Of a DNA stretch of 64,000 bases, positions 11,266 to 21,294 are shown one piece after another (position 1 is the stretch's first letter; every line of letters begins with the position of its first letter). Origin of the DNA: Pseudomonas sp. PA27(2017). Its GTDB lineage: Bacteria; Pseudomonadota; Gammaproteobacteria; Pseudomonadales; Pseudomonadaceae. The stretch lies in contig NZ_MSXW01000015.1 of the NCBI RefSeq assembly GCF_001945445.1, positions 62,001-126,000 of the forward strand, written 5' to 3'. Position numbers and translations under genes: made by a program. The notes beneath the pieces were generated by a model. The model was not told the DNA's origin. It did no database searches and was given only the letters and a program-made list of their open reading frames with translations.

Positions 11266-11778
11266 ATGGGTGGTTTGGCTGTATCGAGTGAACGCGCGTT
11301 CAACGATCTGTACCGGGAGCATCGCAGCTGGCTGGAGCAGTGGCTCAGCCGGCGCATGGGCAATGGCTGGGACGCCGCCGATCTCAGTCAGGATGCCTTC
11401 ATGCGCGTGCTGGCCGGCTCCCAGGCGATCAGCGAGCTGCAGGAGCCGCGCGCCTACCTGAAAACCATCGGTAAACGCCTGCTGATCAACCTCTATAAAC
11501 GGCGCAGCCTGGAACAGGCGTATATCGATGCGCTGGCGCAATTGCCCGAAGCTTGCGCACCGTCGCCGGAAGAGCGCTGGCTGGTGCTGGAGACCTTGCA
11601 GGCGCTGGATGAGCTGCTCGATGGCTTGCCCCACGTGGTACGCCGGGCCTTTCTGCTCAGCCAGCTCGAAGGGCTGGGTTATCGGGATATTGCCGAGCGC
11701 CTCGACGTTTCCGAGCGCAGCGTCAAGCGCTATATGGTGCAGGCCTACGAGCACTGTCTGCTGGTCGAGCTGTGCTGA
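11266..11778 (+). CDS. FecI-type ECF sigma factor (iron starvation)
   Basis: Extracytoplasmic-function sigma factor that would direct RNA polymerase to the siderophore receptor promoter when released by its FecR partner. 170 residues: region 2 (FNDLYREHRSWLEQWLSRRM ... WDAADLSQDAFMRVLA) in the first 75, and region 4 (VVRRAFLLSQLEGLGYRDIAERLDVSERSVKRYM in two blocks) at about 115-160. The ATG has an AGGTG site upstream. The stop overlaps the next gene, fecR, by 7 bp. A Fur-like box precedes it. Confidence 0.9.
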   Translation: MGGLAVSSERAFNDLYREHRSWLEQWLSRRMGNGWDAADLSQDAFMRVLAGSQAISELQEPRAYLKTIGKRLLINLYKRRSLEQAYIDALAQLPEACAPSPEERWLVLETLQALDELLDGLPHVVRRAFLLSQLEGLGYRDIAERLDVSERSVKRYMVQAYEHCLLVELC

Positions 11779-12722
11779 AACGGGAGGTCAGTGACGACAC
11801 CCGCCGCGTCGCCCGCTCGGCGGCGCGCTGGCTGGCGCTGATCGAGTCAGGCGAGGCCAGCGAGCGGGATCATCTGGCGCTGCAACGCTGGCGCGACGTG
11901 CACGCCAGTCACGAGCACGCCTGGCAGAAGATCCAGGCCCTGCGCTCGCGTTTCGGCGGGCTGCCGCCCGAGCTGGCGATGGCCAGCCTGGATCGTCCCG
12001 ACCAGGGCCGGCGGCGCATGCTCAAGGGCATGCTCGGCTTCGCCACCCTGGCGCCCGCCGCCTGGCTGGTCAGCCGTGAACTGCCCATCGACGCCTGGCG
12101 CGCCGACCTTGCCACCGGAGTGGGCGAGCAGCGCCGGCTGACCCTGGCCGATGGCAGCGTGCTGGATATCAATACCGATTCTGCGCTGAACCTGGATGCC
12201 GGTGGGCGCCGGCTGACCTTGCTGCGTGGCGAGGTATCGCTGCGAGTAGCGGGGAGCGCGCCGTTCATCATCGACACCGCCCAGGGCCGGGCGACGCTCG
12301 GCGCTGGCGAGATCTGCGTGCATCAGCACGGCGACGCTTGCCAGTTCTCACTGTTCAGTGGAGCAGGGCAGTTGCAGCCGGATGCCTACGACACCCTGGC
12401 ACTGCAGGCGGGGCAGCGGCTGACCCTGCGCGGCGGCCGCGTTGCATCCACCCAGGCGTTCGACGTGCGCCAGCTGGGTTGGCGCGACGGCGTGCTGATG
12501 GCCAACGATCAACCTTTGGGCGACTTCCTGCGCGAACTCGATCGCTATCGCCCAGGTGTGCTGCGCTGGTCGCCAGCCCTGGAAGGGTTGCGAGTGACCG
12601 GCAGTTTCCGCCTTACCGACACCGATCAGATCCTCGATCTGCTGGCCGCCAGCCTGCCGCTGGACGTGCATAAACGCACCCGTTACTGGGTCACTTTGGT
12701 GCCGCGCGAAAAAATTGCCTGA
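11772..12722 (+). CDS. FecR-type anti-sigma/sigma regulator
   Basis: Inner-membrane regulator that passes the ligand-bound state of the TonB receptor to the FecI sigma factor. 316 residues from a GTG at 11772 overlapping the fecI stop. It has an N-terminal DUF4880-like helix pair (ARWLALIESGEASERDHLAL), a single hydrophobic segment around residues 78-95 (MLGFATLAPAAWLV), and a periplasmic FecR domain (TGVGEQRRLTLADGSVLDIN onward). The C-terminal STN-interacting part follows. Gene order fecI-fecR-receptor is standard. Confidence 0.9.
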   Translation: MLKREVSDDTRRVARSAARWLALIESGEASERDHLALQRWRDVHASHEHAWQKIQALRSRFGGLPPELAMASLDRPDQGRRRMLKGMLGFATLAPAAWLVSRELPIDAWRADLATGVGEQRRLTLADGSVLDINTDSALNLDAGGRRLTLLRGEVSLRVAGSAPFIIDTAQGRATLGAGEICVHQHGDACQFSLFSGAGQLQPDAYDTLALQAGQRLTLRGGRVASTQAFDVRQLGWRDGVLMANDQPLGDFLRELDRYRPGVLRWSPALEGLRVTGSFRLTDTDQILDLLAASLPLDVHKRTRYWVTLVPREKIA

Positions 12723-12787
12723 AGGCTGTCCCTTTTTTCTCACTCGCCGGTCATGGGAAGTAGTGAATTAAAAAGAGAGCGTCTGCC

Positions 12788-15232
12788 ATGCCATCACTGA
12801 CACGTCATCGGCCTCGTCTGGTGTCTTCGATTTCCTACTCCACCGTGTGCCTGAGCCTGATGCTCGGGCTGGGCAGCATCGCGCCACTGGCCGCCCAGGC
12901 TCAAACTGCCGAGCGCACCTACAGCGTACCGAGCAGCACTTTGGGTGAAGCGCTGAGTCGATTCGCCAGCCAGGCAGGGGTGAGCCTGTCGGTAGATCCG
13001 GCGCTGGTCAGCGGCCGCAGCAGCCCGGGGCTTTCCGGTACCTACAGCGTCGATGAAGGCTTCGCGCGCCTGCTGCAGGGCAGCGGCCTGCGTCTGCAGC
13101 CGGTCAGCGACTCGGCCTATACCATCGCCCCGGCAGCCGACAGTGCCGACACCATGGAAATCGCTCCCACCGCCATCACCGGTGTGACCATTCCCTCGGA
13201 AAGCCTGGAAGGCGAGCGCTACGCCGGCGGCCAGGTCGCCCGTCGCAGCTCCCAGGGGCTGCTGGGCTCGCGGGATTTCATGGAATCGCCGCTGAGCATG
13301 ACCACCTACACCAGCGAGGCGGTGAAGAACACTCAGTCGCGCACCCTGGCCGACCTGACTGCCAGCGACCCGGCGGTGCGCTCCACCAACCCGGCGGGCG
13401 GTCGCTTCGAGCAGTTCACCATCCGCGGCTTCAGCCTGTTCAACAGCGACGTATCCTACGGCGGGCTGTACGGCATCATGCCGACGTACTCCATCGACAT
13501 GGAAATGGCCGACCGCGTCGACATCCTCCGCGGCCCGACCCAGTTGGTCAACGGCATTTCCCCGCGCGGTAGCGTCGGCGGCGGCATCAACGTGGTGCCC
13601 AAGCGCGCCACCGACAAACCGATCACCGAGTTCACCGGCACCTACGCCTCGGACAGCCAGGTGGGTGGTGCCGTCGACGTAGGTCGTCGCTTCGGGGAGG
13701 ACAACCGCTTCGGCATCCGCTTCAACGGCGTCAAGCAGTCCGGCGATACCGAGTGGGATCACCAGAAGGTCAACCGCGAGATGGCCGTGGTCGGCCTCGA
13801 CTTCCGCGACGAGCGTCTGCGCCTGTCGATGGATGTGGGGCATACCGAGCGCGATACCGATGCGCCGCAGGAGCGGGTGCTGGTCAATGCCGCTGCACCA
13901 GTGCCAAAAGCCAGTGATGTGCGCCATAACTACGCCCAGGCGTGGAGTAAGGCCGAGACCAGCGATACTTTTGGTGCCCTGCGTGGTGAGTACGATATCG
14001 ATGACTCGTTGATGGTTTACGGCGCCGTAGGTGCGCGCAAGAGCAATCACGATTTTCTGCGTCACAACGTGTCGATCACCAATGCTGCTGGTGATTTCAG
14101 TATCCAGCCCCGTGATTTCACCCGCGATGAAGACGTCCGCACCGTCAACGCTGGTGTGCGCAAGTGGTTCCAGACCGGCCCGGTGAGCCACGAGCTCAAC
14201 CTGGCTGCCGATTATTTCTCGATGGACTTCGAGAACGGCGGTGGTCGTTACGCCAACCGCCCGGGCAATCTTTACAACCCGGTCACTACGCCAGAGCCGA
14301 CCGTACGGACCCGGGATGACGCGAAGATCTATACCGAAAACCGCTTCAGCGGCGTCGCCTTGTCCGACACCATGGGCTTTTTCGAAGACCGGATGCTGCT
14401 GACCCTCGGTGCGCGCTGGCAGCGAGTGAAGGTCGACGACTGGGAGAACGGCACCAAAGGCGAGACTTCCTATGACGAAGAGAAACTCTCGCCGTCGGTT
14501 GGCGTGCTGTTCAAGGCCACCGATCAGCTGTCGCTGTATGCCAACTATATGGAAGGCTTGAGCCAGGGCAAGATCGCGCCGTCGACTTCCATCAACGAAG
14601 ACGACATATTCCCTCCATTCATCAGTCGCCAGCTTGAGGCCGGTGCCAAATACGACATGGGTAAGTTCGCCATTACCGCTGCCGTATTTCGCATCAAACA
14701 GCCTGCCTATGAGACAGGTGATGCGCCCGCTCCAGGTGTCAGGGGTACCTTCGGCCCTAGTGGCAAGCGGGTGAACGACGGTATCGAATTGAACGTGTTC
14801 GGCGAGCCTATCGACGGCTTCCGTCTGCTCGGCGGTGTGATGTACATCGATAGCAACCTCGAAGACACCAACAACGGCGGCGCTACAGACGGCAATCGCG
14901 CTCCGGCGACGCCCAAGTACAACGCCAACCTCGGCGCCGAATGGGACGTGCCGACGGTCAAGGGGCTGACCCTGACCGCGCGTAGCATGTACAGCAGCTC
15001 CCAGTACCTGGATCAGGCCAACACCAAGGAAATCGATTCCTGGACGCGCTATGACCTGGGGGCTCGCTATGCCTTCAAGGTCAACGAGACCGACGTCACC
15101 TTGCGCGGCACCGTCGAAAACGTCGCCAACTCCCGGGACTGGATTTCGGCTGGCGCCTCGGATGACAGCGAGCCTGGCCTGACGCTTTCGGCGCCGCGCA
15201 CCTTCGTACTGTCGGCCACCCTCGGCTTCTGA
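12788..15232 (+). CDS. TonB-dependent siderophore receptor with N-terminal signalling domain (probable achromobactin receptor)
   Basis: Outer-membrane transporter for a ferric siderophore. 814 residues: signal peptide to about residue 38 (LAAQAQ), then an STN signalling domain (residues about 44-112: YSVPSSTLGEALSRFASQAG ... YTI), a plug domain (SPLSMTTYTSEAVKN, SDPAVRSTNPAGG) and a 22-strand-type barrel ending in Phe (SATLGF). The STN domain matches the adjacent FecI/FecR pair, so transport is coupled to transcription. Position immediately upstream of the achromobactin-type operon makes ferric achromobactin the likely ligand; this is inference from context. Confidence 0.9.
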   Translation: MPSLTRHRPRLVSSISYSTVCLSLMLGLGSIAPLAAQAQTAERTYSVPSSTLGEALSRFASQAGVSLSVDPALVSGRSSPGLSGTYSVDEGFARLLQGSGLRLQPVSDSAYTIAPAADSADTMEIAPTAITGVTIPSESLEGERYAGGQVARRSSQGLLGSRDFMESPLSMTTYTSEAVKNTQSRTLADLTASDPAVRSTNPAGGRFEQFTIRGFSLFNSDVSYGGLYGIMPTYSIDMEMADRVDILRGPTQLVNGISPRGSVGGGINVVPKRATDKPITEFTGTYASDSQVGGAVDVGRRFGEDNRFGIRFNGVKQSGDTEWDHQKVNREMAVVGLDFRDERLRLSMDVGHTERDTDAPQERVLVNAAAPVPKASDVRHNYAQAWSKAETSDTFGALRGEYDIDDSLMVYGAVGARKSNHDFLRHNVSITNAAGDFSIQPRDFTRDEDVRTVNAGVRKWFQTGPVSHELNLAADYFSMDFENGGGRYANRPGNLYNPVTTPEPTVRTRDDAKIYTENRFSGVALSDTMGFFEDRMLLTLGARWQRVKVDDWENGTKGETSYDEEKLSPSVGVLFKATDQLSLYANYMEGLSQGKIAPSTSINEDDIFPPFISRQLEAGAKYDMGKFAITAAVFRIKQPAYETGDAPAPGVRGTFGPSGKRVNDGIELNVFGEPIDGFRLLGGVMYIDSNLEDTNNGGATDGNRAPATPKYNANLGAEWDVPTVKGLTLTARSMYSSSQYLDQANTKEIDSWTRYDLGARYAFKVNETDVTLRGTVENVANSRDWISAGASDDSEPGLTLSAPRTFVLSATLGF

Positions 15233-15254
15233 TTTTTCCGTTGCACCTCCACGG

Positions 15255-15278
15255 CGAACGCCTGTTAACGGGCGTTCG
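15255..15278. terminator. Hairpin downstream of the receptor gene
   Basis: Perfect 8-bp inverted repeat CGAACGCC/GGCGTTCG with an 8-nt loop, 22 bp after the receptor stop. No T-run follows, so it may be a weak terminator or an mRNA-stabilising hairpin. Confidence 0.4.
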
Positions 15279-15354
15279 CTGCACACAATAAAACCAACCA
15301 TTCAGGGATGAAGCGGGAAGCCTCGCAGAAGGCGGCCCCGCATTCGGCGTGACC

Positions 15355-15382
15355 TGCCGTTACTGATATGCCGTTACTGATG
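15355..15382 (+). repeat. 14-bp tandem duplication in the acs promoter region
   Basis: TGCCGTTACTGATA (15355-15368) is followed directly by TGCCGTTACTGATG (15369-15382). It lies 66 bp upstream of acsF, where a promoter or operator is expected. Confidence 0.7.
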
Positions 15383-15447
15383 AGTGCAGTGCTGACGACT
15401 TTCAACGGCTCCATCCGGAGCCTCGAACAGATAGAGGCGAGCACCAT

Positions 15448-16833
15448 ATGTTGAGTGAACGTACCCTGCCGCTGGAGCGACTCGATCGCGAGGCGGTACA
15501 TAGCAACAACGCGGATTACCTGGAACGCCAGGACCGCTTCGAATCCAATGTGCGCAGCTACCCGCGCAAGCTGCCCCTGGCCATCGCCAAGGCGCAGGGC
15601 GTGTGGGTGACCGATGTCGAGGGGCGCCGCTACCTCGATTGCCTGGCCGGGGCCGGAACCCTGGCGCTGGGCCACAACCATCCGGCGATCGTCGACAGTT
15701 TGTCGAGCTTCCTGGCCTCCGGGCTGCCGATGCATACCCTGGACCTGACCACGCCATTGAAGGATGCCTTCAGCGAAACCCTGCTGGGCGTGCTGCCGGC
15801 CAAAGGCTATTGCCTGCAGTTCTGCGGGCCGTCCGGCGCCGATGCGGTGGAGGCCGCGCTCAAGTTGGCCAAGACGGTGACCCGGCGCAGCAACGTGATC
15901 GCCTTTTCCGGCGGCTACCACGGCATGACCCATGGCGCCCTGGCAGTGACCGGTAATACCGGTCCGAAGGATGCCGTGGCCTCGCTGATGCCCGGCGTGC
16001 AATTCATGCCGTACCCTCATGAGTACCGTTGCCCGCTGGGCATCGGTGGCGAGGCGGGCGTGCAGGCGCTGGCCCATTACTTCAGCCAGTTCATCGAGGA
16101 CGTCGAAAGCGGCGTCAGCCTGCCGGCGGCGGTGATCGTCGAGGCAGTGCAGGGCGAGGGCGGTGCCAACCCGGCGCCCGATGCCTGGCTGCGCACCTTG
16201 CGCGAGGTGACCCAACGCCACGGCATCCTCTTGATCGTCGATGAAGTGCAGGCCGGTTTCGGCCGCACCGGGCGGATGTTCGCCTTCGAACACGCCGGTA
16301 TCGAGCCCGACATCATCGTCATGTCCAAGGCGGTCGGTGGTGGCCTGCCACTGGCGGTGCTGGCCATCAAGCGCGAGTTCGACGCCTGGCAGCCAGGCGC
16401 GCACACCGGCACCTTCCGCGGCAACCAGATGGCCATGGCCAGTGGCATGACCACCCTGCAGATCATCCAGCGCGACCAATTGGCCGAGCAGGCCCATGTA
16501 CGCGGTGACTGGTTGAAGGCACGCCTGAACGGTTTGCGCGAGCGTTATCCGGCGATAGGCCAAGTGCGTGGCCGCGGGCTGATGCTGGGCCTGGAAATCG
16601 TCGACGAGCGCCAGAACCCTGACGCCCAGGGCGCCCATCCCATGGACGCCGCGCTGTCGGCGGCCATTCAGAGCGAGTGCTTCAAACAGGGCCTGCTGCT
16701 CGAGCGCGGCGGGCGACATGGCAGCGTGATTCGCCTGCTGCCGCCGTTGATCATCGACGAGGCGCAGTGCGCCGAGGTGGTTGCTCGTTTCGAGCGCGCC
16801 CTGGGTGCAGCCCTGGGAGGTGCCCGTGGCTGA
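15448..16833 (+). CDS. acsF: Diaminobutyrate--2-oxoglutarate aminotransferase (AcsF-like)
   Basis: Class III PLP aminotransferase expected to supply L-2,4-diaminobutyrate for the siderophore from aspartate semialdehyde and glutamate. 461 residues. Asp265 in [15 protein letters not shown] and Lys294 in VMSKAVGGG are the PLP-binding pair; [16 protein letters not shown] and [12 protein letters not shown] are the phosphate-cup and aromatic segments of diaminobutyrate transaminases. First gene of the acs operon, overlapping acsD by 8 bp. Acetylornithine transaminase is a less likely reading given the operon. Confidence 0.85.
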   Translation: MLSERTLPLERLDREAVHSNNADYLERQDRFESNVRSYPRKLPLAIAKAQGVWVTDVEGRRYLDCLAGAGTLALGHNHPAIVDSLSSFLASGLPMHTLDLTTPLKDAFSETLLGVLPAKGYCLQFCGPSGADAVEAALKLAKTVTRRSNVIAFSGGYHGMTHGALAVTGNTGPKDAVASLMPGVQFMPYPHEYRCPLGIGGEAGVQALAHYFSQFIEDVESGVSLPAAVIVEAVQGEGGANPAPDAWLRTLREVTQRHGILLIVDEVQAGFGRTGRMFAFEHAGIEPDIIVMSKAVGGGLPLAVLAIKREFDAWQPGAHTGTFRGNQMAMASGMTTLQIIQRDQLAEQAHVRGDWLKARLNGLRERYPAIGQVRGRGLMLGLEIVDERQNPDAQGAHPMDAALSAAIQSECFKQGLLLERGGRHGSVIRLLPPLIIDEAQCAEVVARFERALGAALGGARG

Positions 16834-18679
16834 GCAATCTGTACGCGCTACGCGTGCCTACCCGGCCGCCTTCGAGGAACCTGCCAGCGTTACCCGTATC
16901 GATTCGGTGCGCGGCAGCATGGCCCGGGTGATCAGTGAAATGGCCGCTACCCATGCCTTGCTCAATTGCCTGATCAAGGAATTCGCGCTGCCGGAAAACC
17001 GCGCTCGCTATGCCTGGCCATCCCATGTGCGCGGCATCGCGCCGGCCAACTACCTGCGCGCGATGCAGGGCAAGGGCCTGCCGCTGCTGATCGACCTGCC
17101 GGATAACTGCCAGTTTCTGGTGCTGGTGGATCGTCGCGACCCGCTCGGCAGCCAGCGTTACCTCAGCGATCTTTATAAGCGCGAGGGGGATGGCGACTGG
17201 CATTGCCCGCCCTTCGCCGAGTTCGCCGCGCACCTGCTCGAGGCCTGCCAGCAACTGACCGGCTCGCGCAATGACGAGTTGCTCGAACAGGTGATGCAGA
17301 GCCAGGGCGTAACAGCCGCCATCGTCGATCACGCCCTGCAGAGCGAGGGCAACGACCCGCTGCGTGACTACCTGGCCAGCGAGCAGGGCCTCTGGTTTGG
17401 CCACCCCAACCACCCGGCGCCCAAGGCCCGATTGTGGCCCGAGCACCTGGGACAGCAGACCTACGCGCCGGAGTTCGGCGCACGGGTACCGCTGCATGTG
17501 CTCGAGGTCCCGCGTGACGGCTTGCAGCTGCACGGCAATGGCCTGAGCGACGGGCAGGTGCTGGCTGGTTTCGCCGACCAGCGCCTGGCCCGCAGCGGGC
17601 GTGCGGTGATCGGCTTGCACCCGGTACAGGCCGAGCTGTTCCTGGCCGATCCGCGGGTCAAGGCGCTGGTCGCCAGCGGCGAGATCGTCGACCTCGGCCA
17701 GAAAGGCCCGCTAGCCAGCCCGACCGCGTCGATGCGCACCTGGTACGGCGAAGGCCGCGGTTACTTCCTCAAGGGTTCGCTGAATGTGCGCATCACCAAT
17801 TGCGTGCGCAAGAACGCCTGGTATGAGCTGGACAGCGCGCTGTTCATCGACCGCCTGTTCAGCCGCCTGCAACGTGAGCATCAGGCGACCATCGGTGGCG
17901 CCACCCTGGTCAGTGAACCGGGAGCGTTGAGCTGGGCGCCGACAGGCAGCAGCGCCGAGGACGCGCACTGGTTCCGCGAGCAGACCGGTGCGATCCTGCG
18001 CGAGAACTTCTGCCGCCACGCCGCGCCGCAATCCTGTCTGATGGCCGGCACGCTGTTCGCCCGCAACCTGCAGCTACGCCCGCTGATCCAGGGCTTTGTG
18101 CAACAACCGGGTGCACGCAAACCGAGCGACGACTATCTGTTGGACTGGTTCGAGGCCTACCAGGCGCTGTTACTGCGCCCGGTGCTGGCGCTGTTCTTCA
18201 ACCACGGCGTGGTGCTCGAGCCGCACCTGCAAAACGCCGTGCTGGTGCACGACAACGGCTGGCCGGCGCAATTGCTGCTGCGCGACTTCGAAGGGGTGAA
18301 GCTTACCGACGACCTCGGTGTGAATCACCTGGAAGCAGACATCGCCGAGCGCGTTCGCCAGTCGCTGACCTACACCCGCGAGCAGGGCTGGAAGCGCATC
18401 AGCTACTGCCTGTTCGTCAATAACCTGTCCGAGGCCATCCTGGCGCTGAGCTGGGAGCGGCCGCACCTGGCCGTCGCCATGTGGCAGCGGGTCGAACGGC
18501 AGTTGCAGGCGCTGCGCAGTGAACTGGTGCGCCCGGCGCCCGAGTTGGATGCCTTGCTGGCCGGCGAGCCGATCGCCTGCAAGACCAATCTCAAGGTACG
18601 TCTGTCGGCTCAGGCCGATCGGCACGCCGGTTACGTCAGGTTGGCGTGCCCGTGGGCGGAGGAGGTGAGCCATGGATAA
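16826..18679 (+). CDS. acsD: NIS siderophore synthetase, AcsD-like
   Basis: IucA/IucC-family ATP-dependent ligase; in achromobactin synthesis AcsD joins L-serine to citrate. 617 residues from a GTG at 16826 with GGGAGG upstream; the ORF is open further upstream, but that part is inside acsF. Family segments: [37 protein letters not shown] followed by NVRITN, and [19 protein letters not shown] of the FhuF/IucA C-terminal region. It overlaps acsE by 8 bp. Confidence 0.85.
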   Translation: MAEQSVRATRAYPAAFEEPASVTRIDSVRGSMARVISEMAATHALLNCLIKEFALPENRARYAWPSHVRGIAPANYLRAMQGKGLPLLIDLPDNCQFLVLVDRRDPLGSQRYLSDLYKREGDGDWHCPPFAEFAAHLLEACQQLTGSRNDELLEQVMQSQGVTAAIVDHALQSEGNDPLRDYLASEQGLWFGHPNHPAPKARLWPEHLGQQTYAPEFGARVPLHVLEVPRDGLQLHGNGLSDGQVLAGFADQRLARSGRAVIGLHPVQAELFLADPRVKALVASGEIVDLGQKGPLASPTASMRTWYGEGRGYFLKGSLNVRITNCVRKNAWYELDSALFIDRLFSRLQREHQATIGGATLVSEPGALSWAPTGSSAEDAHWFREQTGAILRENFCRHAAPQSCLMAGTLFARNLQLRPLIQGFVQQPGARKPSDDYLLDWFEAYQALLLRPVLALFFNHGVVLEPHLQNAVLVHDNGWPAQLLLRDFEGVKLTDDLGVNHLEADIAERVRQSLTYTREQGWKRISYCLFVNNLSEAILALSWERPHLAVAMWQRVERQLQALRSELVRPAPELDALLAGEPIACKTNLKVRLSAQADRHAGYVRLACPWAEEVSHG

Positions 18680-19871
18680 GCTGCCTGCCAGCGTACTGGC
18701 TGCCATCGAACAGGCCCGCAGCCGCGCGGCCGATCCCCTGGCGGTGTTCGTCTACGACCTCGACGCCCTGGCGCAGCACGTGCGCGAGGTGATAGCCGCG
18801 CTGCCGGCCGGTGTCGAGCTGTTCTACGCGATCAAGGCCAACAGCGAAGCGCCTATCCTGCGCACTTTGGCGCCGTTGGTAGACGGCTTCGAGATTTCCT
18901 CCGGTGGCGAGATCGAACGGCTGCAGGCGGCGTGCAGCGACCGGCCCTTCGTGTTTTCCGGGCCGGGCAAGCTGGACTCCGACTTCCGCGCCGCGCTGAG
19001 CCAGGGCGTGGCGGCCATTCACGTCGAGAGCCTGGGCGAAATCGAGCGTCTGCAACGCATCGCCGTCGAGCTGGGGCGGGTGCAGGCGGTGTTCATCCGC
19101 ATCAACCCGGAGTTGCCGGCCACGCTATCCAGCCGCCTGGCCATGGCCGGCACAGCGACGCCGTTCGGTCTGGACGAAGCCGAGGTGCCAGAGGCGGTCA
19201 AGCGGGTGGAGGCCAGCAGCCACCTGCGCCTGCAGGGTTTCCATGTACATGCGATGTCCCACCAGCAGCAAGTCGAGCGCCATGAACAGCTGCTCGACCT
19301 TTACCTGGAACGCTGGGCGCAGTGGAAGGCCCTGGCCAATCGGCCCGAGACCGTGACCCACTTGAACGTCGGCGGCGGCATTGGCGTCGATTACCTGAGC
19401 GGCGAGCGTTTCGACTGGCCACGCCTGTGTCGTCACCTGGAGAACCGGCTCGGGGCGTTGGCGGATGCGCCGGTGGTGCGTTTCGAGCCAGGGCGCTTCA
19501 TCAGTGCGTACTGCGGCTATTACGCCATCGAGGTGCTGGACAGCAAATCCAGCCACGGCCAGCACTTTCTGGTCTGCCGCGGCGGTACCCACCAGTTCCG
19601 CCTGCCGGTCGCCCAGGGCCACGATCACCCGGTGATCCATCTGCCGGCGGCAGGGCGCAAACCGAGCGGCGTGTCGCGGCCCTTCAGTGTGGTCGGCCAG
19701 CTGTGCACCCCCAAGGACGTGCTCAGCCGTGGTCGCCAACTGGTCGATCCGGCCGTTGGCGACCTGCTGGTGCTGCCCATGGCCGGCGCTTACGGCTACA
19801 ACATCTCCCACGCCGACTTCCTCTGTCATCCGCGCCCGGAGCAGGTGTTCCTCGACCGAGGTGATGGCTGA
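18672..19871 (+). CDS. acsE: PLP-dependent type III decarboxylase, AcsE-like
   Basis: Fold-type III (DapDC/OrnDC group) decarboxylase. In the published achromobactin route AcsE removes the carboxyl of citryl-serine to give citryl-ethanolamine. 399 residues. The PLP lysine is K55 in FYAIKANSEAPIL; the glycine-rich phosphate loop LNVGGGIG follows; VGQLCTPKDVLS carries the active-site Cys, and GAYGYNISHADFL completes the site. It shares one base with the exporter gene start (TGATG). Confidence 0.85.
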   Translation: MDKLPASVLAAIEQARSRAADPLAVFVYDLDALAQHVREVIAALPAGVELFYAIKANSEAPILRTLAPLVDGFEISSGGEIERLQAACSDRPFVFSGPGKLDSDFRAALSQGVAAIHVESLGEIERLQRIAVELGRVQAVFIRINPELPATLSSRLAMAGTATPFGLDEAEVPEAVKRVEASSHLRLQGFHVHAMSHQQQVERHEQLLDLYLERWAQWKALANRPETVTHLNVGGGIGVDYLSGERFDWPRLCRHLENRLGALADAPVVRFEPGRFISAYCGYYAIEVLDSKSSHGQHFLVCRGGTHQFRLPVAQGHDHPVIHLPAAGRKPSGVSRPFSVVGQLCTPKDVLSRGRQLVDPAVGDLLVLPMAGAYGYNISHADFLCHPRPEQVFLDRGDG

Positions 19872-21283
19872 TGCTGGCGTCACGTCGCCTGGTGGTCGTG
19901 GCGGTGATTCTCGGCACCACCACCGTGAGCCTCAACAACACCTCGTTGAACCCGGCATTGCCGGCCTTCATCGAGGCGTTCGCGCTGGGCCCGGTGATGG
20001 CCACGTGGATCGTCGCGGCGTTCATGGTGAGCATGGGCATGACCATGCCGCTGACCAGTTACCTGGCCCAGCGTGCAGGCCGCAAGCCACTGTATCTCGC
20101 TGGCCTGGGGCTGTTCATCGGTGGCTCGTTGCTGGGCGCCATGGCCGGCTCCATCGCCTGGGTGATCACTGCCCGGGTGGTGCAGGGCGTCGCCAGCGGG
20201 CTGATGATTCCCCTGTCGCTGGCGATCATCTTTTCGGTTTACCCGAAAGGTGAGCGCGGTGCGGTGACCGGCTTGTGGGGCGCTGCCGTGATGCTCGCCC
20301 CGGCGGTCGGGCCGTTGTGCGGTAGCCTGGTGCTGCAGTGGTACGACTGGCGCGCGCTGTTCCTGGTCAACGTGCCCATCGGGCTGTTGGCCCTGGGCCT
20401 GGGCGTCAACGTGCTGCCGAAAAGCGAGGCGGGCGCCGCCAAGGCATTCGACCTGAGCGGCTACCTGCTGGTCGCGATCGGTATCGGCGTGCTGATGATC
20501 ACCGTGGGGCGGTTGCACGACCTGCAAGCGCTGCAGGATCCGTTCAACCTGCTCGGCCTGCTGCTGGCTGCGTTCTGCCTGGTGGCGTTCGTGCGGCACC
20601 AGTTGCGCCACCCGACGCCCTTGCTGGAGCTGCGCATCTTCGCCTTGAAAGGCTACCGCTCCAGCGTGGTGATCGCCGTGGTGCAGTCCATCGGCATGTT
20701 CGAGTGCCTGGTGCTGGTGCCGCTGCTGGTGCAGATGGTGATGGGTCACAGCGCCATCTGGACCGGTATCGCGCTGCTCTGTACCGCCTTGTCGGCCAGC
20801 CTGTTCGGCCACTTTGGCGGGCAGTTGCTGGATCGTCACGGGCCGCGCGGCATCGTCTCTACCGGTTTGCTGTTGACCGGCCTGGCGACCTTCGCCCTGG
20901 GCACCATCGACCACGATGTCGGCATGCTCGCCATCTGCCTGCTGATGGTGGTGCGCGGCGCCGGCCTGGGGCTGTCCTACATGCCGGTGACCACCGCCGG
21001 GCTGGACGTGCTGCCCGAGGCGCTGATCACCCAGGGCGCGGCGATGAACAACATCTCCCGACGCCTGCTGTCGTCCCTGGCCATCGTGCTGGCGTCGCTG
21101 TGGCTGCAGGTTCGCCTTGGGAATGACTGGGGCACGGCCCACGCCGGTACTGCAGGTGCCGTCGGCGAAGTGTTTATCGCCACCGCCGTGCTGATTCTCC
21201 TCGCCCTGCCGTTCGCCTGGCGTTTTCCCCTTTCCAATGACGGCGCCGAGCCCGGCTCGGCCCTGTCCGAACACCGTTCATGA
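19871..21283 (+). CDS. MFS multidrug-type exporter (YhcA-like, siderophore export)
   Basis: Fourteen-TM-type (EmrB/QacA) major facilitator protein of 470 residues, expected to export the finished siderophore across the inner membrane. Visible MFS features: NTSLNPALPAFIEAF near TM1, the motif A-like loop QRAGRKPLYLAGL, the ARVVQGVASGLMIPLSLAII segment, and motif C (GLWGAAVMLAPAVGPLCGS). It occupies the position of yhcA in the enterobacterial and P. syringae achromobactin clusters. Confidence 0.85.
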   Translation: MLASRRLVVVAVILGTTTVSLNNTSLNPALPAFIEAFALGPVMATWIVAAFMVSMGMTMPLTSYLAQRAGRKPLYLAGLGLFIGGSLLGAMAGSIAWVITARVVQGVASGLMIPLSLAIIFSVYPKGERGAVTGLWGAAVMLAPAVGPLCGSLVLQWYDWRALFLVNVPIGLLALGLGVNVLPKSEAGAAKAFDLSGYLLVAIGIGVLMITVGRLHDLQALQDPFNLLGLLLAAFCLVAFVRHQLRHPTPLLELRIFALKGYRSSVVIAVVQSIGMFECLVLVPLLVQMVMGHSAIWTGIALLCTALSASLFGHFGGQLLDRHGPRGIVSTGLLLTGLATFALGTIDHDVGMLAICLLMVVRGAGLGLSYMPVTTAGLDVLPEALITQGAAMNNISRRLLSSLAIVLASLWLQVRLGNDWGTAHAGTAGAVGEVFIATAVLILLALPFAWRFPLSNDGAEPGSALSEHRS

Positions 21284-21294
21284 GGTGTCTATCA

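Noticed and set aside
12794..15301. 835-codon open frame antisense to the TonB receptor gene
   Set aside because: High-GC shadow frame: no start signal, low-complexity Gly/Ala/Val/His composition, and the plus strand encodes an unmistakable receptor.
15448..16833. Reading acsF as acetylornithine or GABA aminotransferase
   Set aside because: Operon position ahead of three NIS synthetases matches diaminobutyrate supply for achromobactin.
19880..21274. 464-codon Gln/His-rich frame antisense to the MFS exporter
   Set aside because: Gln/His richness is the usual reverse-complement reading of Leu/Val-rich TM codons.
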